The position numbers and the translations under genes were made by a program. Positions 23,296 to 34,975 of a stretch of DNA of 64,000 nucleotides are shown here, one piece after another. Location of the stretch: the NCBI RefSeq assembly GCF_040712315.1, contig NC_134020.1, positions 31,407,751-31,471,750 of the forward strand, read 5' to 3'. Each line of letters starts with the position of its first letter. Position 1 is the first letter of the stretch. The notes under the pieces are model-generated. The model was not told where the DNA came from, ran no database searches, and was given only the letters and a program-made list of their open reading frames with translations. Source of the stretch: Castanea sativa (Eukaryota; Streptophyta; Magnoliopsida; Fagales; Fagaceae).

Positions 23296-25796
23296 TAATT
23301 GATAAAAGTTATTGCAATGATATCTTCATTGCAACAGGCTATCACTTCAAGATTTTTGGAGTAATACATTATAAAAATAATTTGTATCAAGTTATTAAAA
23401 TGATTTCTTCATTCTAAGTTATTATAACTATTTTTTTAATGTAGTCAGGTATTTAGGCCTCTATTGCGACAAAAAATTATAAGTTATTGCACTAATTATA
23501 TACAATTGATTCAATAATTTACCACTTTTAAATTACTATTGCAACGAATTTTAAATTACTATTTTTTCATTCTTAACGTAATTAGCTTATTTTGGTATAG
23601 TTATGAGTTCTCAGCTCATGAACAAGGCCCTAGCTATAATTATTGAAGTACATAGGTTGAGATTTAAGCTGGGCCTTGGAAAAGATGAATGGTCTCTAGA
23701 AATTGAGGCTTTCCAAGTTTTGAAATTATAATCATTTGTTAAAATTAAAATGAAGTTAAAATATTTGTCAATATGCCCCTGTTTCCAAACTATTTAGGTT
23801 TGTGCCCCTGTTTTGAAACTCGATTTTATTAAAATCGAGTTCAATCAAAAAACTTGATTGGTAGAAAATCAAGTATGTGGCAATTAAACTTAAAAAAAAA
23901 AATTGAACGGAACTCGAGTTCATGGAGCTCGAGTTTCATACCTATAGCTGCGTTCAGGAACACCTAGAGTGGCGTTTTAAATGGAACTCGAGTTCCATGC
24001 AATTTTTTTAAAAAAAGTTTGATCAGCCCAAAACCTATAGCTGTGTTCAGATCGTGATATAGTGGCGTTTTAAAGGGAACTCAAGCTTCATGAACTCGAG
24101 TTCCATGCAATTTTTTTTTTTTTTTTATAAAGTTTGATCGGGCATAACTCGATTTTAAACCAATCGAGTTCTTCATTGAAACTCGATTTTGAGGAAATTG
24201 AGTTTCAAAACAAGGGCATATTGCCAAATATTTTAAAAAATAGGGGTAAAATGCTAGAATACCCTTAAATTAATTGATAAAAGTTATTGCAATGATATCT
24301 TCATTGCAACATGCTATCACTTCAAGATTTTTGGTGGAATACATTATAAAAATAATTTGTATCAAGTTATTAAAATGATTTCTTCATTCTAAGTTATTAT
24401 AACTATTTTTTTTAATGTAGTCAGGTATTTAGGCCTCTATTGCAACAAAAAATTATAAGTTATTGCACTAATTATAAACAATTGATTCAATAATTTACCA
24501 CTTTTAAATTACTATTGCAACGACTTTTAAATTACTATTTTTGCATTAACACTTAATGTAATTAGCTTATTTTGGTATAATTATGAGTTCTTAGCTCATG
24601 AACAAGGCCCTAGCTAGAATTATTGAAGTACATAGGTCGAGATTTAAGCTGGGCCCTGGAAAAGATGAATGATCTCTAGAAATTGAGGCTTTTCAAGTTT
24701 TGAAATTATAATCATTTTTTAAAATTAAAATGAAGTTAAAATATTTGGCAATATGCCCCTATTTCCAAACTATTTAGGTTCATGCCATTGTTTCGAAACT
24801 CGATTTTTATTAAAATCGAGTTTCAATCAAAAAACTCGATTGGTAGAAAATCGAGTATGGAGCGATCAAACTTAAAAAAAAAATTGCATGGAACTCGAGT
24901 TCAATACCTATAGCAACGTTTTAAATGGAACTCGAGTTCCATGCAAATTTTTTTTTTTATTTTAAAGTTTGATCAGCCCAAAACCTATAGCTGCATTCAG
25001 ATCGTGCTATAGTGGCGTTTTAAATGGAACTCGAGTTCCATGCAATTTAAATTTTTTTTTTTTTTAAAGTTTGATCAGCCCAAAACCTATGGCTGTGTTC
25101 AGATCATGATATAGTGGCGTTTTAAAGGGAACTCGAGCTTCATGAACACAAGTTCCATGGAAGTTTTTTTTTTTTTTTTTTAAAGTTTGATCGAGCATAA
25201 CTTGATTTTAAGCCAATCGTTTTCTTCATTGAAACTCAATTTTGAGAAAATCGAGTTTCAAAGCAGGGGCATATTTCCAAATATTTTAAAAAATAGGGGT
25301 AAAAGGCTAGAATCCCCTCAAAATAATTGATAAAAGTTATTGCAATGATATATATCTTCATTGCAACAGGCTATCACTTCAAGATTTTTGGTGTAATACA
25401 TTATAAAAATAATTTGTATCAAGTTATTAAAATGATTTCTTCATTCCAAGTTATTATAACTATTTTTTTAATGAAGTCAAGTATTTAGGCCTCTATTGCA
25501 ACAAAAAATTATAAGTTATTGCACTAATTATATACAATTGATTCAATAATTTACCACTTTTAAATTACTATTGCAACGACTTTTAAATTACTATTGTTGC
25601 ATTAACAGTTAATGTAATTAGCTTATTTTGGTATAGTTATGAGTTCTTAGCTCATGAACAAGGCCTTAGCTAGAATTATTGAAGCACATAGGTTCAGATT
25701 TAAGCTGGGCCTTGAAAAAGATGAATGGTCTCTAGAAATTAAGGCTTTTCAAGTTTTGAAATTATAATAATTTTTTAAAATTAAAATGAAGTTAAA
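23296..25796. repeat. R-X-R-X-R tandem structure, about 1 kb period
   Basis: Three copies of a roughly 465-bp segment R (23296-23760, 24271-24740, 25324-25796) are separated by two copies of a 510-580-bp block X (23761-24270, 24741-25323). Each X has long imperfect inverted ends (ATATTTGNCAATATGCCCC ... GGGGCATATTNCCAAATAT). Its core is made of repeated GGAACTCGAGTTCC palindromes and AAGTTTGATCAGCCCAAAACC subunits with poly(T) runs; X2 has one more subunit than X1. The last R is not followed by X. No ORF is supported. X looks like a foldback or MITE-type element carried along in the duplications. Confidence 0.88.
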
Positions 25797-25901
25797 TTTA
25801 AAACTAATTAAACTATATATTTTTAGTTGATGTAGCAATCCATATTGCACCCTAGGTAGTATAAAAACAATTTTTATTTATTTATTTTGGCTATTAATCA
25901 C

Positions 25902-26967
25902 TGTAAAGTTGTGATTTACAACTATGTTTTATGTTGGCTTTATTCCATGACAAAAAGCGTTGTAATTGCTTTAATTTTTTTCCTTGTATTTTGTGGGATT
26001 TTATTGTATTGGGTTTAGTATTAAGTTGTTGAAGAATCAAGCATAAAATGAAAAATTAGTGGATTTCGTGAGTGTCTTGCTAGAAGCTAACCCGCGAAAG
26101 AGTCGCGTGAAAAGCACATGCTAAAAGCTGAAGAGTCATGCCAGCCTGGAGGATTTCGCGAGTGTCTCGCGGGTAAGGCCTTCTCGCGAGATACTCGTGA
26201 AACTTTCTGTCTGGAGGATTTTTAAGTATGACTTTCTTACGCTTCACCCATACTATATATACCCTCATTACCCACAAATGTAAAGGAGGCCATTTGGAGA
26301 AAAAAATCCTAGATAGTTTTTCTACAACACACACACCCATCTTTTAGAGAGAGAGCTACTCATCCTTAGTGAGAATCATTCTAGCCTATTATTTTTCCCT
26401 CTCCCATTGTCATATCTTGAGAGGAGATTTTTACCCAAACACAACCCACACCTTTTGAGAGTGTTTTGGAGCTTGGGAAGCTTTGGAGATTTGCCAAAAA
26501 GAGCCGGTGAGGCTTGGCGGATGCAATCAGGCGCATTGCGGGACTCGAAAAGCTAGACAAGACACGGTTCTAAGAAGCCTTATTGGAGTAGGAGCTTGGA
26601 GGGCTTAGGTGCATTGGGTAGATTAGGCTTGGAGGGTCTTTTGCTATTCGTGTATCCCAACTTATTGTTTAGTGGATCGATTTACCGCTGGGAGAGTGGT
26701 GGGGAGGTTTTTCACCAAGCTATTCGATTTTCTTTTCGATAACACATCGGCGTGTTATTTTTTATTTGCATTTTTCTTCCCTTACTCTTGTACTTTACTT
26801 TTATTGTTTGTTATTCATGTTTATGCACTAGAGTAGTTATCGGTTTATTGTGTCTCATTTACTCTTGTTCCGCACTTAGATAAGTTAGAGTAAACGCAAT
26901 CTAGCCGTAATTTTTTAATTTGGGGTCTAAACAAGCTCTTGTGTTTTAACATAAATCTGAGCTTTCA
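25902..26967 (+). mobile_element. Solo LTR of family A/E (1066 bp, target duplication ATCAC)
   Basis: Termini TGTAAAGTTGTGATTTACAA and AAATCTGAGCTTTCA. ATCAC flanks both sides (25897-25901 and 26968-26972). It contains CGCGAG motifs (26060-26200), a CTATATATACC TATA box near 26253, and the downstream leader also seen at 5132-6174. Confidence 0.95.
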
Positions 26968-27049
26968 ATCACGTTAGTATTTTCCATTAATCATTTAATG
27001 ATAGAGACTAAACTAATAAATTTAAAACGTTAAGGATCAAATTGACATA

Positions 27050-27470
27050 TGAAAGCTCGGATTTGTACTAAAATACAAGAACTTGTTCAGACTCCTAATT
27101 AAAAATTATGGTTAGGTTGCATTTACTCTAACTTAAGCAAAGTGCGGAACAAGAGTAAGTGTGCGCAATAAACCGATAACACTACCCTAAGCCATATTCA
27201 TCCATCATCAATAATATAATGAAAGCTTAAAGAGTAGGGAAGAAAGATGCAAACATAAGATAACACCAAGATGTGTTATTGAAGAGGAAACTAAAAAACT
27301 CAGCAAAAAATCTCTCAGCGACTCTCCGAGTCGAAATCAATTAACTAGAGAATAAAGTTGGAGTACACGAATAACAAAAGATCCTCCAAGCCTAGTCTGC
27401 TCATGTACTTGAGCCCTTAAAGCTCTTGCTACCAACGGACTTCTTGGAGTCTTGTGTTCTCTAGTTTTCC
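27050..27470 (-). repeat. Truncated LTR fragment of family A/E
   Basis: The start TGAAAGCTCGGATTTGTACT matches the reverse complement of the LTR 3' end. Similarity stops near 27470 after CTTGTGTTCTCTAG. It lies only 82 bp from the solo LTR at 25902-26967 in the opposite orientation, giving a short inverted pair. Confidence 0.85.
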
Positions 27471-28289
27471 TTCCCAACCCAAAACTGATTTTTTCCCTTC
27501 GTTTTGGGCCAAGTTTTAAACTATTGAGCTGATTTTTCTTTATTTTGGACTAGCTTTCCTAATCAACACTTGCTAGAGTTATTTTGTTTTGTTTTGAAAA
27601 TTAGGGTTATTAAACTATTAATAATATATTTAATATTAAAAAAATAAATATATTAATATGTAGAGAGGGTGCGGTGTGATATAGTTTTCTCATTATAAAA
27701 CCGCAAATTGCACTATACCATGCAGTGTGGTGCAATATTAATTGAGGAGCAATGCGGTGAGTGTTTTTTTACGATTTATGCGGTTTGGTAAACACTAAAC
27801 ACCTCTAATTAGGAGAGGCCAATGGAGCAACCTGAAGTCAACATGACTAGCTGTAAAACATTCACATCCAAGTGTAATCTAGAATCTACAGGCAAAATAT
27901 AAGATTTGAAGCTATACAAATAGAATTTTTTCATGTTCATTGACATGGTCTCACTAATTAATTTTGGAGGTGCTCTCAACCGAATACAGATCCACTTTTT
28001 GTTCCACCAATTATAATTTACCAAATATTTATTTGATTTTTGTTATAAAATTGTCAAAGTTTAAAATAGAAAAAAAATTGAACACATAGTAAATTGTGAA
28101 TGGTAGAATACATAAAGTAGAACATAAAAAGTGGTACAAAGTTATCTTCCTTTCAATCCATGATTTAAGGGAAAACTTCAAATTGTCTTTTAATATTATC
28201 TTTTATGGGAATACTGTGAATTTTATTCAATTAAAAAGCTACGATTACATCTTAGCAAAGAGCTTCTTCTAACTGAAACAGAAAAATCA
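27471..28289. other. Intergenic DNA with a possible hAT-type MITE, and 3' flank of the CHX gene
   Basis: The stretch 27665-27800 carries repeated GTGCGGT/ATGCGGT motifs like ends of plant hAT MITEs, but no clear ends or target duplication were found. 28025-28289 is the A/T-rich 3' flank of the antiporter gene. Confidence 0.4.
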
Positions 28290-31200
28290 TCAATCCCCAA
28301 ACCATATTTTGTTAACCGTGCCCTTTATCCTATGTTTGACTGTTTCAGGTTTCAAATGGTCTTGTGGGGAACTGGGCCACAATTTGGTATCGCTTGATGT
28401 ACTTCCGTTTACTGAGAATGCGTCTTCCATAAGGAGTTTGAAGCTTTCAGGTATATCTTCACCTTCAAATGTTTGTTGTTGCACCACCATCACTGATACC
28501 TCCCAATCAGACTCTGATGACACTAGCATGTCCCCCAAGTACCCTAGCTCAGGATACTCATTCCATAAAGTAAGTCCCATGAACAATGGTGAATTGCTTT
28601 CATGCCGTCTTCCTACCAAAATTAGTTCATAATGATTTTCTAGTAATTTAATCACATTTATCATTTCCACACTGTCTTTCACAACTTCCTCTTTATATAT
28701 ATGGTGCTTTTGTTGGATGTTAGACATCTTAAACCGTTTGATCATATCACAATCAAGCTCCGTACTCTTTTTATTAGGCTGAACCAACCGAATAACTGTA
28801 AGGCTAACATTGGGGTGTTCCGCCATGCGCATAGCATATGCTAATGCTTCGCGATCATCCGGCCCTCCCACAAAGATCATTCCAATACTGTACAAAGGTT
28901 TGCTGCCCCCTGAATTCCTCCCAGATAATGTCTCTTTATCAACCAAGATTCCGACTGAGCATGGGACATTCTTAAGAATTTTGAAGTTGACAGCTTTTAA
29001 GGGGTTGTCACACTCCTCTGAACCATGCAACGTCCAATGCTTATGAAAAGGGATAATCACCATTGATACTCTCTTCTCCAAAGCAAGGTTGCATATCTCA
29101 TCATGCATTGTGGCATACGGTGCAATGGCTGTAAATGGATGCACCGTTACCTTACCAAGATTATGTTGCTCGTATAGCCGGAAAGCGTTTATTATGTGGT
29201 CAGAATGATTGGAATGAATAGAACTCCTTTTTCCTTGTTGATGCGCTACGAGAATTGGAGCTGATCTGCCTTGTAGCTCCATGAGATGGACAGCATAAAA
29301 GCCGATGGGGCTTTTGGTCATCGGATTGGAGACTTCGAGAAGATTGATGAGGGAAGGAGTACTGTTTTGATGGAAAATGCAGGCCAACAAACGGAGCTCT
29401 TCATTAGGCATTGTATGCTGGATAGTCCTCCTCCTTCTGAAGCTGATGTATCTCTTGGATGGTTTGTAGAGTATTTTCACTATGGGAGCGATGATTCCCG
29501 TCATCAAAATGAAGGTTGCAGTCATTGCATTATATGATTCGGCGTCAATAAGCTGCAAGGCAAAAGCAGGAATGCCGTCATGTTAACACGAGTTGGTGGG
29601 CAAATTAATATTAAAGATGCAATTGGGATTTAGGAAAGAATGTGGGAAATAAAACAAAAACGTTTCAGTTAATTATATCAGTGTTGTATTTTTTTTTTTT
29701 TTTTTTGAGTCTTTTGGCTTATCTGCTTATTTACGTCTTTTTAAAACCTCTTTTTTTTTAAAATTTTTTTTTTAGCACAGCTATACTTCAATTAATTTTC
29801 ATAAGCAAATAAGCAACTATATATTTTCAATAAATAAGCAAATAAGCTCTCAGCAAAATTCTGCATTCAAACATATACTCATTAATTCCTTGCTCAAGTA
29901 TTTCATAGCAATTTTTTTTTTTTTCTCCTTTTTTGAATGCAAAATAGATGGTTTTTGGGAAATGAAACCAATTCCTAGTTCTTTTTGCAGAATGCAACTA
30001 AATATATATGTAGCAGCATGAGAAGCATGAATAAACGAGTTGTTGTTCTTACAAAGAGGAGAATCCCGATTTGTACATTTATAATATCAGTAATGCCTTG
30101 GGAGCTCATGATGAGGCCTAAACAGAGCGAGTCCATGATGGGCATTTTGCAATAGAGCGAAGGCAACATGGTTCCCGTGACCTTCCCCAGAAAGCTAGAT
30201 AAAGCCAACAACTCTACAATTCCAGTAGTCTTCAAATTTAACGAAAAAATATCCAAGCTCCCGCAGCTGATCACATAATAGGTTGGCAAGAGAATTAACG
30301 AAACGAAGGATTCAAGCTTATCGACTATTGCTGATCCTAATGGCCAACCATCTGGTAAAGCCAATCCTAAAATCATAGGCCCCAACACGTAATGTAGCCC
30401 AGTGATCTCACCAAAGAGGGAACACGTCAATATCATGAGAAAGATGGAAATCATGTAACTCTCTTTGAGTTGTTTTCTTTTAGTTGTTTTTCTAATCATC
30501 CATAATGAGATGGGCCTCATGATGCATATTATGATCAGCAGCATGACGACTATGCATAATGCTGCAAGTGGGAAAGTCTTTTTCTTGGTCATTACTACGT
30601 TTTGTCTCACCAAGAATGACAGCGATAACCAAATCCAGGAGCATATCCCACTAACCATGGAAGAAGAAATAGCCAATCGGCCAAGCTCTGAATTGAGAAG
30701 ATTTAAATCGGCTAAAAGGCATGCAATGACATGGAAGGAACTTGCGGATTGAAATACAGCAATTTCAATTAGGCTTTCATATAAATTCGGCTCCAGGGTA
30801 ATCTTACGCTTTAAAATGTAAGCCAAGCTTGTGCTTAGCATTAATGGCCAAAAGAAAGCACATATGCCAATAACCAGTGCCTTTTTTCCTGATTTTGTTA
30901 CCATACTCAAATCCATTTTAACTCCAACGATGAACATGAAGAGCATGGATGCGAAGGCCCCAACTGTTTTATTTATATAGATACTTCTTCCGGGGTAGAT
31001 CGTATCAACTAAGACTTCGTCTTTTCCCAGAATCGAAGGTCCCAGTACAATACCTGTCTGATCACATTCAAAACCAAAAAGAATGAGATAAAATAAAATG
31101 CAGAAATTACTTAGTTTATTTTTCCTGTTTATAATTTCATATATCTCGTTATGATTGAATAACGTGGAAAGGATAATAATATGATTATTGCGTTGCATAA

Positions 31201-31568
31201 TATTTATATATATAGACACACACACTGATGTACATGGAAAAGGTTTGGGATTCACTGTTAAGTATCATTATTTATATGTTTATATTTCCTTCTTTTTTAA
31301 TTGAGGGAGAATTGAAATCAGGTACTGTGTTGAATTACATTAGCAAGAATGAAAAGCTTACCAACATTTGTGAAATAAAAGCACTTTCACCTAGTGGGGT
31401 AAGAATACATTTTAAGGAGGCAGCGACCAAGGCGGCCATGGATAGCTGTGTGTAAAGGACTGGAGCTGAGAAATCAAACGGATTATCTCCAAAAAAGACA
31501 CCTTTACTTGTTACATTTTCGTATGGAAGGCAGGCCCAGGTGGCATTCCGCAAAATATCCTGCACCAT
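28290..31568 (-). CDS. CHX-type cation/H+ antiporter, three exons, about 824 aa
   Basis: Exons on the minus strand are 31568-31362 (69 codons), 31057-30053 (335 codons) and 29552-28290 (420 codons plus stop). Both introns are phase 0 with good borders (TTG|GTAAGC...GATCAG|ACA and TTT|GTAAGA...TTGCAG|CTT). Joined, they give a normal-length CPA2/CHX protein. A short N-terminus (GDNPFDFSAPVLYTQL) leads into about ten to twelve hydrophobic segments to about residue 440 (TGIVLGPSILGK, FIVGVKMDL, LGPMILGLALP). A soluble C-terminal part with USP-like folds follows (APILVAHQQGK). These proteins exchange K+ or Na+ for H+ in endomembranes or plasma membrane, often in pollen. Residues 205-206 are Ser-Gly where family members usually have Asn-Asp. 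The reading frame is otherwise intact. Confidence 0.9.
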
Positions 31569-31614
31569 GTTCCAAACTCGCAGAAGTTATGCTTCAAGGC
31601 CTCACCGGAAGGAC

Positions 31615-31620
<6 letters not shown>

Positions 31621-31666
<46 letters not shown>
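31621..31666. repeat. (GA)23 microsatellite in the CHX 5' region
   Basis: A perfect GA run starts 53 bp upstream of the CHX start codon at 31568. It is (TC)n in the sense of the gene, a common plant 5'-UTR feature. Confidence 0.95.
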
Positions 31667-31669
<3 letters not shown>

Positions 31670-32907
31670 TATCAAGTCAATATGTCATGCAGGGTTGAAA
31701 TGAGAGTGAAGAATTAGAAAAGAGAATTAATAGACATGCATGTGAACGGTGTGGGATGGTCAAACGCCTAATTCAACTCCCAGTGTTCCACTTTGTATTC
31801 TACAAATTACGGCTACCAATCAATCATTCATTTGCTGTTTCAAGGAGTAGGTATTTGCAATTGGCCAATATGATATTTTTGTGCACGTATTTTCTTTTTA
31901 TCATGGTAATAGTTAATTGAAATAGGACATTGATTTAGGATATATTTTTAGAACTTTTTATGGAAAAAAATATTTAATTTTTTTAATATTTTTCAAAAAA
32001 GTAATGTCAAAACTTTTTAAAAATATTTTATTAACAATTGCCCTAAGAACATCTATTAATAAAACTTTTTTTATTATTGGTTAAAAAGGATTTTGAAAAT
32101 TCTAACAAAGCACTATGCTTCATAATTTGTTATTTAAACAATAATCCCTATTCATACCCCAATACCATTACAAGTCCTTTTAACCCCCATTAATTTATAT
32201 CAGATTCCACAAACAACTACCATAAAATCCTAACAAGAAACTACGTATCACCCTCGCCTGTAATTGTACACTTGCACCATGAGAAGATGAATGGATTTAT
32301 ATTTTATATTTGTGAAGGCAAAAAAAAGGATGAGATTTAAGAACCCCTAGTTATTTTCTAGGTTGCACACATTTTTGCCAAAGTACCGGTAAGACTCGCC
32401 GGACTCCGGTGTCCGAGTGGTATCTTTTTTTTTTTTTCTTCTCCAACACGATGCCAACACGACGGGCACGCTAGTAGTGAAAAAAAAAAATTTAAGATTT
32501 TGACATATGGACAAATCCTTACCGTTGATTTTGTGATATACCTAAAACAAAAAAGCTAGAGTGAGAAGTGAGAAGATTAAATTAGAAACCCACAGGCCAC
32601 AACCCAATCATTGACTTCCCTGGCTGCTGCCTTCTTCCCTCACCAGTGCTAGATCGGGCCGCTCGGCGACTGCGAGTTGGCGAGCTCCCTCTGACCTTTG
32701 TCCCTTCCGATCTCTCTCTCTCTCTCTTGGTGTGGACAGGTTTGAGCTTCTCCTCTCTACTCTTTGTTTCGCGATTTTTTTTTCTTTCTTTTATTTGCGC
32801 TTTGGTTTGGTGTACAGTACTATGGCGTGTTATATTTATAACACCCAAAGCCTTTTTTTTTAATCCCAATCACTGATTCTATGACTCATTGTGATATACT
32901 TATACTG

Positions 32908-32944
<37 letters not shown>

Positions 32945-33056
32945 TTCTTTTTGTTTCTTTACTCAACCTTTTGCTTTATAAATTATGAATTTAGTGATTT
33001 TTGTTTTTGTGTGTCCTGTTATAGTTTTATTTATTTATTAAAGTTAAATATTGTAG
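31667..33056. other. Promoter side of the CHX gene and upstream part of the hAT element
   Basis: No supported ORF. 32380-32470 has repeated CGCCGGACTCCGGTGTCCG / CACGACGGGCACG motifs. 32580-32760 is a GC-richer, CT-rich leader ending in a possible donor (GGACAG|GTTTGAG). An (AT)n run is at 32911-32938 and a T-rich acceptor ATTGTAG at 33056. The last four are consistent with a 5' UTR exon and intron of the hAT transposase gene. Confidence 0.4.
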
Positions 33057-33115
33057 GTGATTTTACTAAAATGAGTACTCAAAGTGGAAAATTAACAGAA
33101 AAATCAAATGAGTCA

Positions 33116-34975
33116 TGTAACACCCCAGCCCAATCAAGAAAGAAAAAAAAGGGGGGGGGGGGGGAAGTCTGATTTCTTTTAAGGATCCACACATGTGACC
33201 CACCTACCTCTTATTTCCTCACCACCATATTCTCTTTTCTTTTTTTTCTATTTTTTTTTTTCACACAATATAAACACTTCTCTCTCACACTCCCTCACTC
33301 TCCCACCGGCACCTTAACTTCTCCTTACCTCCACCATCTTTTTCCGGCAAGATCACTAGAAAACTCCATAGGAAAATGGTTCTAGCTAATTTCTTTTGGA
33401 GCTTGAAAAATTAGGCTTTTGCGGGTTGTGAGGTAAGTAGCTTTTTAATGGAATTTTTGAAAAATAACCATGTTGCAAAAACGTTATTTTTGGGTCAAAC
33501 ACATTTTGGAAAATTAATGGTGGAACTATGTTTTTCTAAAAAGTGTTGTGTTGTGACCCTACTATTTATGATTATATATATGAAAGTGCATATTCTTATT
33601 TCATATGGGGAATTGCATAATTTGTTAGCATGGAAAAGACTCGCATTTTGATTAAATTCTTGAGAATGAATTTTATGGATTTATTGCATTATTTGCAAAA
33701 ATATAAAGATGCTTTATCTTGACCTATGTTATTTGGGAAGTTAATACAAAATCTTTTTGGCAAGAAATGAGGTGAAGGCTTTGAGAACCTTGTGAATATC
33801 TTGGACATTCAAATATTTTATGAAACTACTTGGAAGTGAATTATGTATTTTGAATTAAAGGTAATTTGTGAGCTCTTTATGTTCTACCCATGTGCTGTGA
33901 TGTGTGATTACCTGATGATTACCTAGCTAGATACTATAGTCTGTGTGACATTGGTATCTTAGCACCTGTCTTTGTGATGGTTATTGAGTTCCGTCTTTGT
34001 GACGGCGATGAGTTCCGTCTTTGCGCCGGCATATTAGTCCTGTCTTTGTGACGGCATATTTAGTTTCGGCTGTGTGTCGGCGATGAGTTTCATCTTTGTG
34101 ACAGCTAATTAGTTCCGTCTTTGTGACGGCGATGAGTTCCGTCTTTGTGACAGCATATTAGTCCAGTCTTTGTGACAGCATATTAGTCCCGTCTTTGTGA
34201 CGGCATATTTAGTTTCGGCTGTGTGTCGGCGATGAGTTCCATCTTTGTGACGGCTAATTAGTTCCGTCTTTGTGACAGCATTGTCATGTGGCCTTGGGTT
34301 TGGAATTGTATTGTTATTGCTCACAAATTATAGTATGTAGTTTCTTGAAAGCATTTTGAGAAGCTTTGTGCCATGTCATTTTATTCATTCTTGTCATATT
34401 CTTTTTGGAAATGGTTTTGTAGAAATTATTTGGAAATTCCCAAATTAAAACATGATTTGTAAATTGGTATCATCGTGAAACTTGCACTTCCCCTACCCCC
34501 ACTAATTATACTACTTACTGGGCTCTGTCTCATTCTGTTATTTTACAAACTTTTTTCAGAGTAGGCAACTATCTTTTTGAGATAGCTTTTTGGTGGCTAG
34601 CAGTAGTTAGACTAATTGCTAATGGAGGCTGACTTTTGTGATGGAGATAATTGATGATGTATAACTTAGAGTATGCTTGACTCAATTCTTTTGTATCTAA
34701 TAGTGGTTATGCCTTTATTTCCACTAATGGGACAAGTTGATGTCATGTAATTATTTATTCAGACCTCCATTCTTTTGTGACCAATAGTCATTATATTTAT
34801 TGCATAGAGCTCTGACTTACTTTGGGAATATATTTAATAAAATTATTAGGATAATTCTTGATGTTGGTATTTGTTATGATTTTATTTGGATTAAATTTCC
34901 AAAAGGAACAAATCTACAGCTAACTTTGAAATGTTTTTCTCATGCTTTGGACCCTTTCGGGTTTGGGGCGTGACA
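33116..34975 (+). mobile_element. Solo LTR D2 (1860 bp, target duplication AGTCA) inside the hAT gene
   Basis: Termini TGTAACACCCCAGCCCAATC and GGTTTGGGGCGTGACA. AGTCA occurs at both borders (33111-33115 and 34976-34980). Removing the LTR and one AGTCA rejoins the transposase reading (NES / AALLWKYV). It contains a TATA-like ACAATATAAACAC near 33265, a CT-rich leader and a minisatellite. Confidence 0.95.
33964..34285 (+). repeat. Minisatellite within LTR D2
   Basis: About ten degenerate units of 24-34 bp built on GT(C/T)TTTGTGACGGC(G/A)(A/T)AT. The same array is present but more degraded, in reverse, in D1 (about 12905-13085). Confidence 0.85.

Noticed and set aside
27665..27800. Possible hAT MITE with GTGCGGT motifs
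   Set aside because: Ends and target duplication could not be defined; kept only as a remark.
28309..29537. Several open frames on the plus strand
   Set aside because: Antisense shadows of CHX exon 3.
32582..32876. Open frames on both strands over a GC-richer stretch
   Set aside because: Low-complexity CT/GA composition; better explained as the 5' UTR exon of the hAT gene.
33964..34285. Possible CRISPR-like array
   Set aside because: Units are degenerate and contiguous without unique spacers, and the context is a plant LTR; it is a minisatellite.
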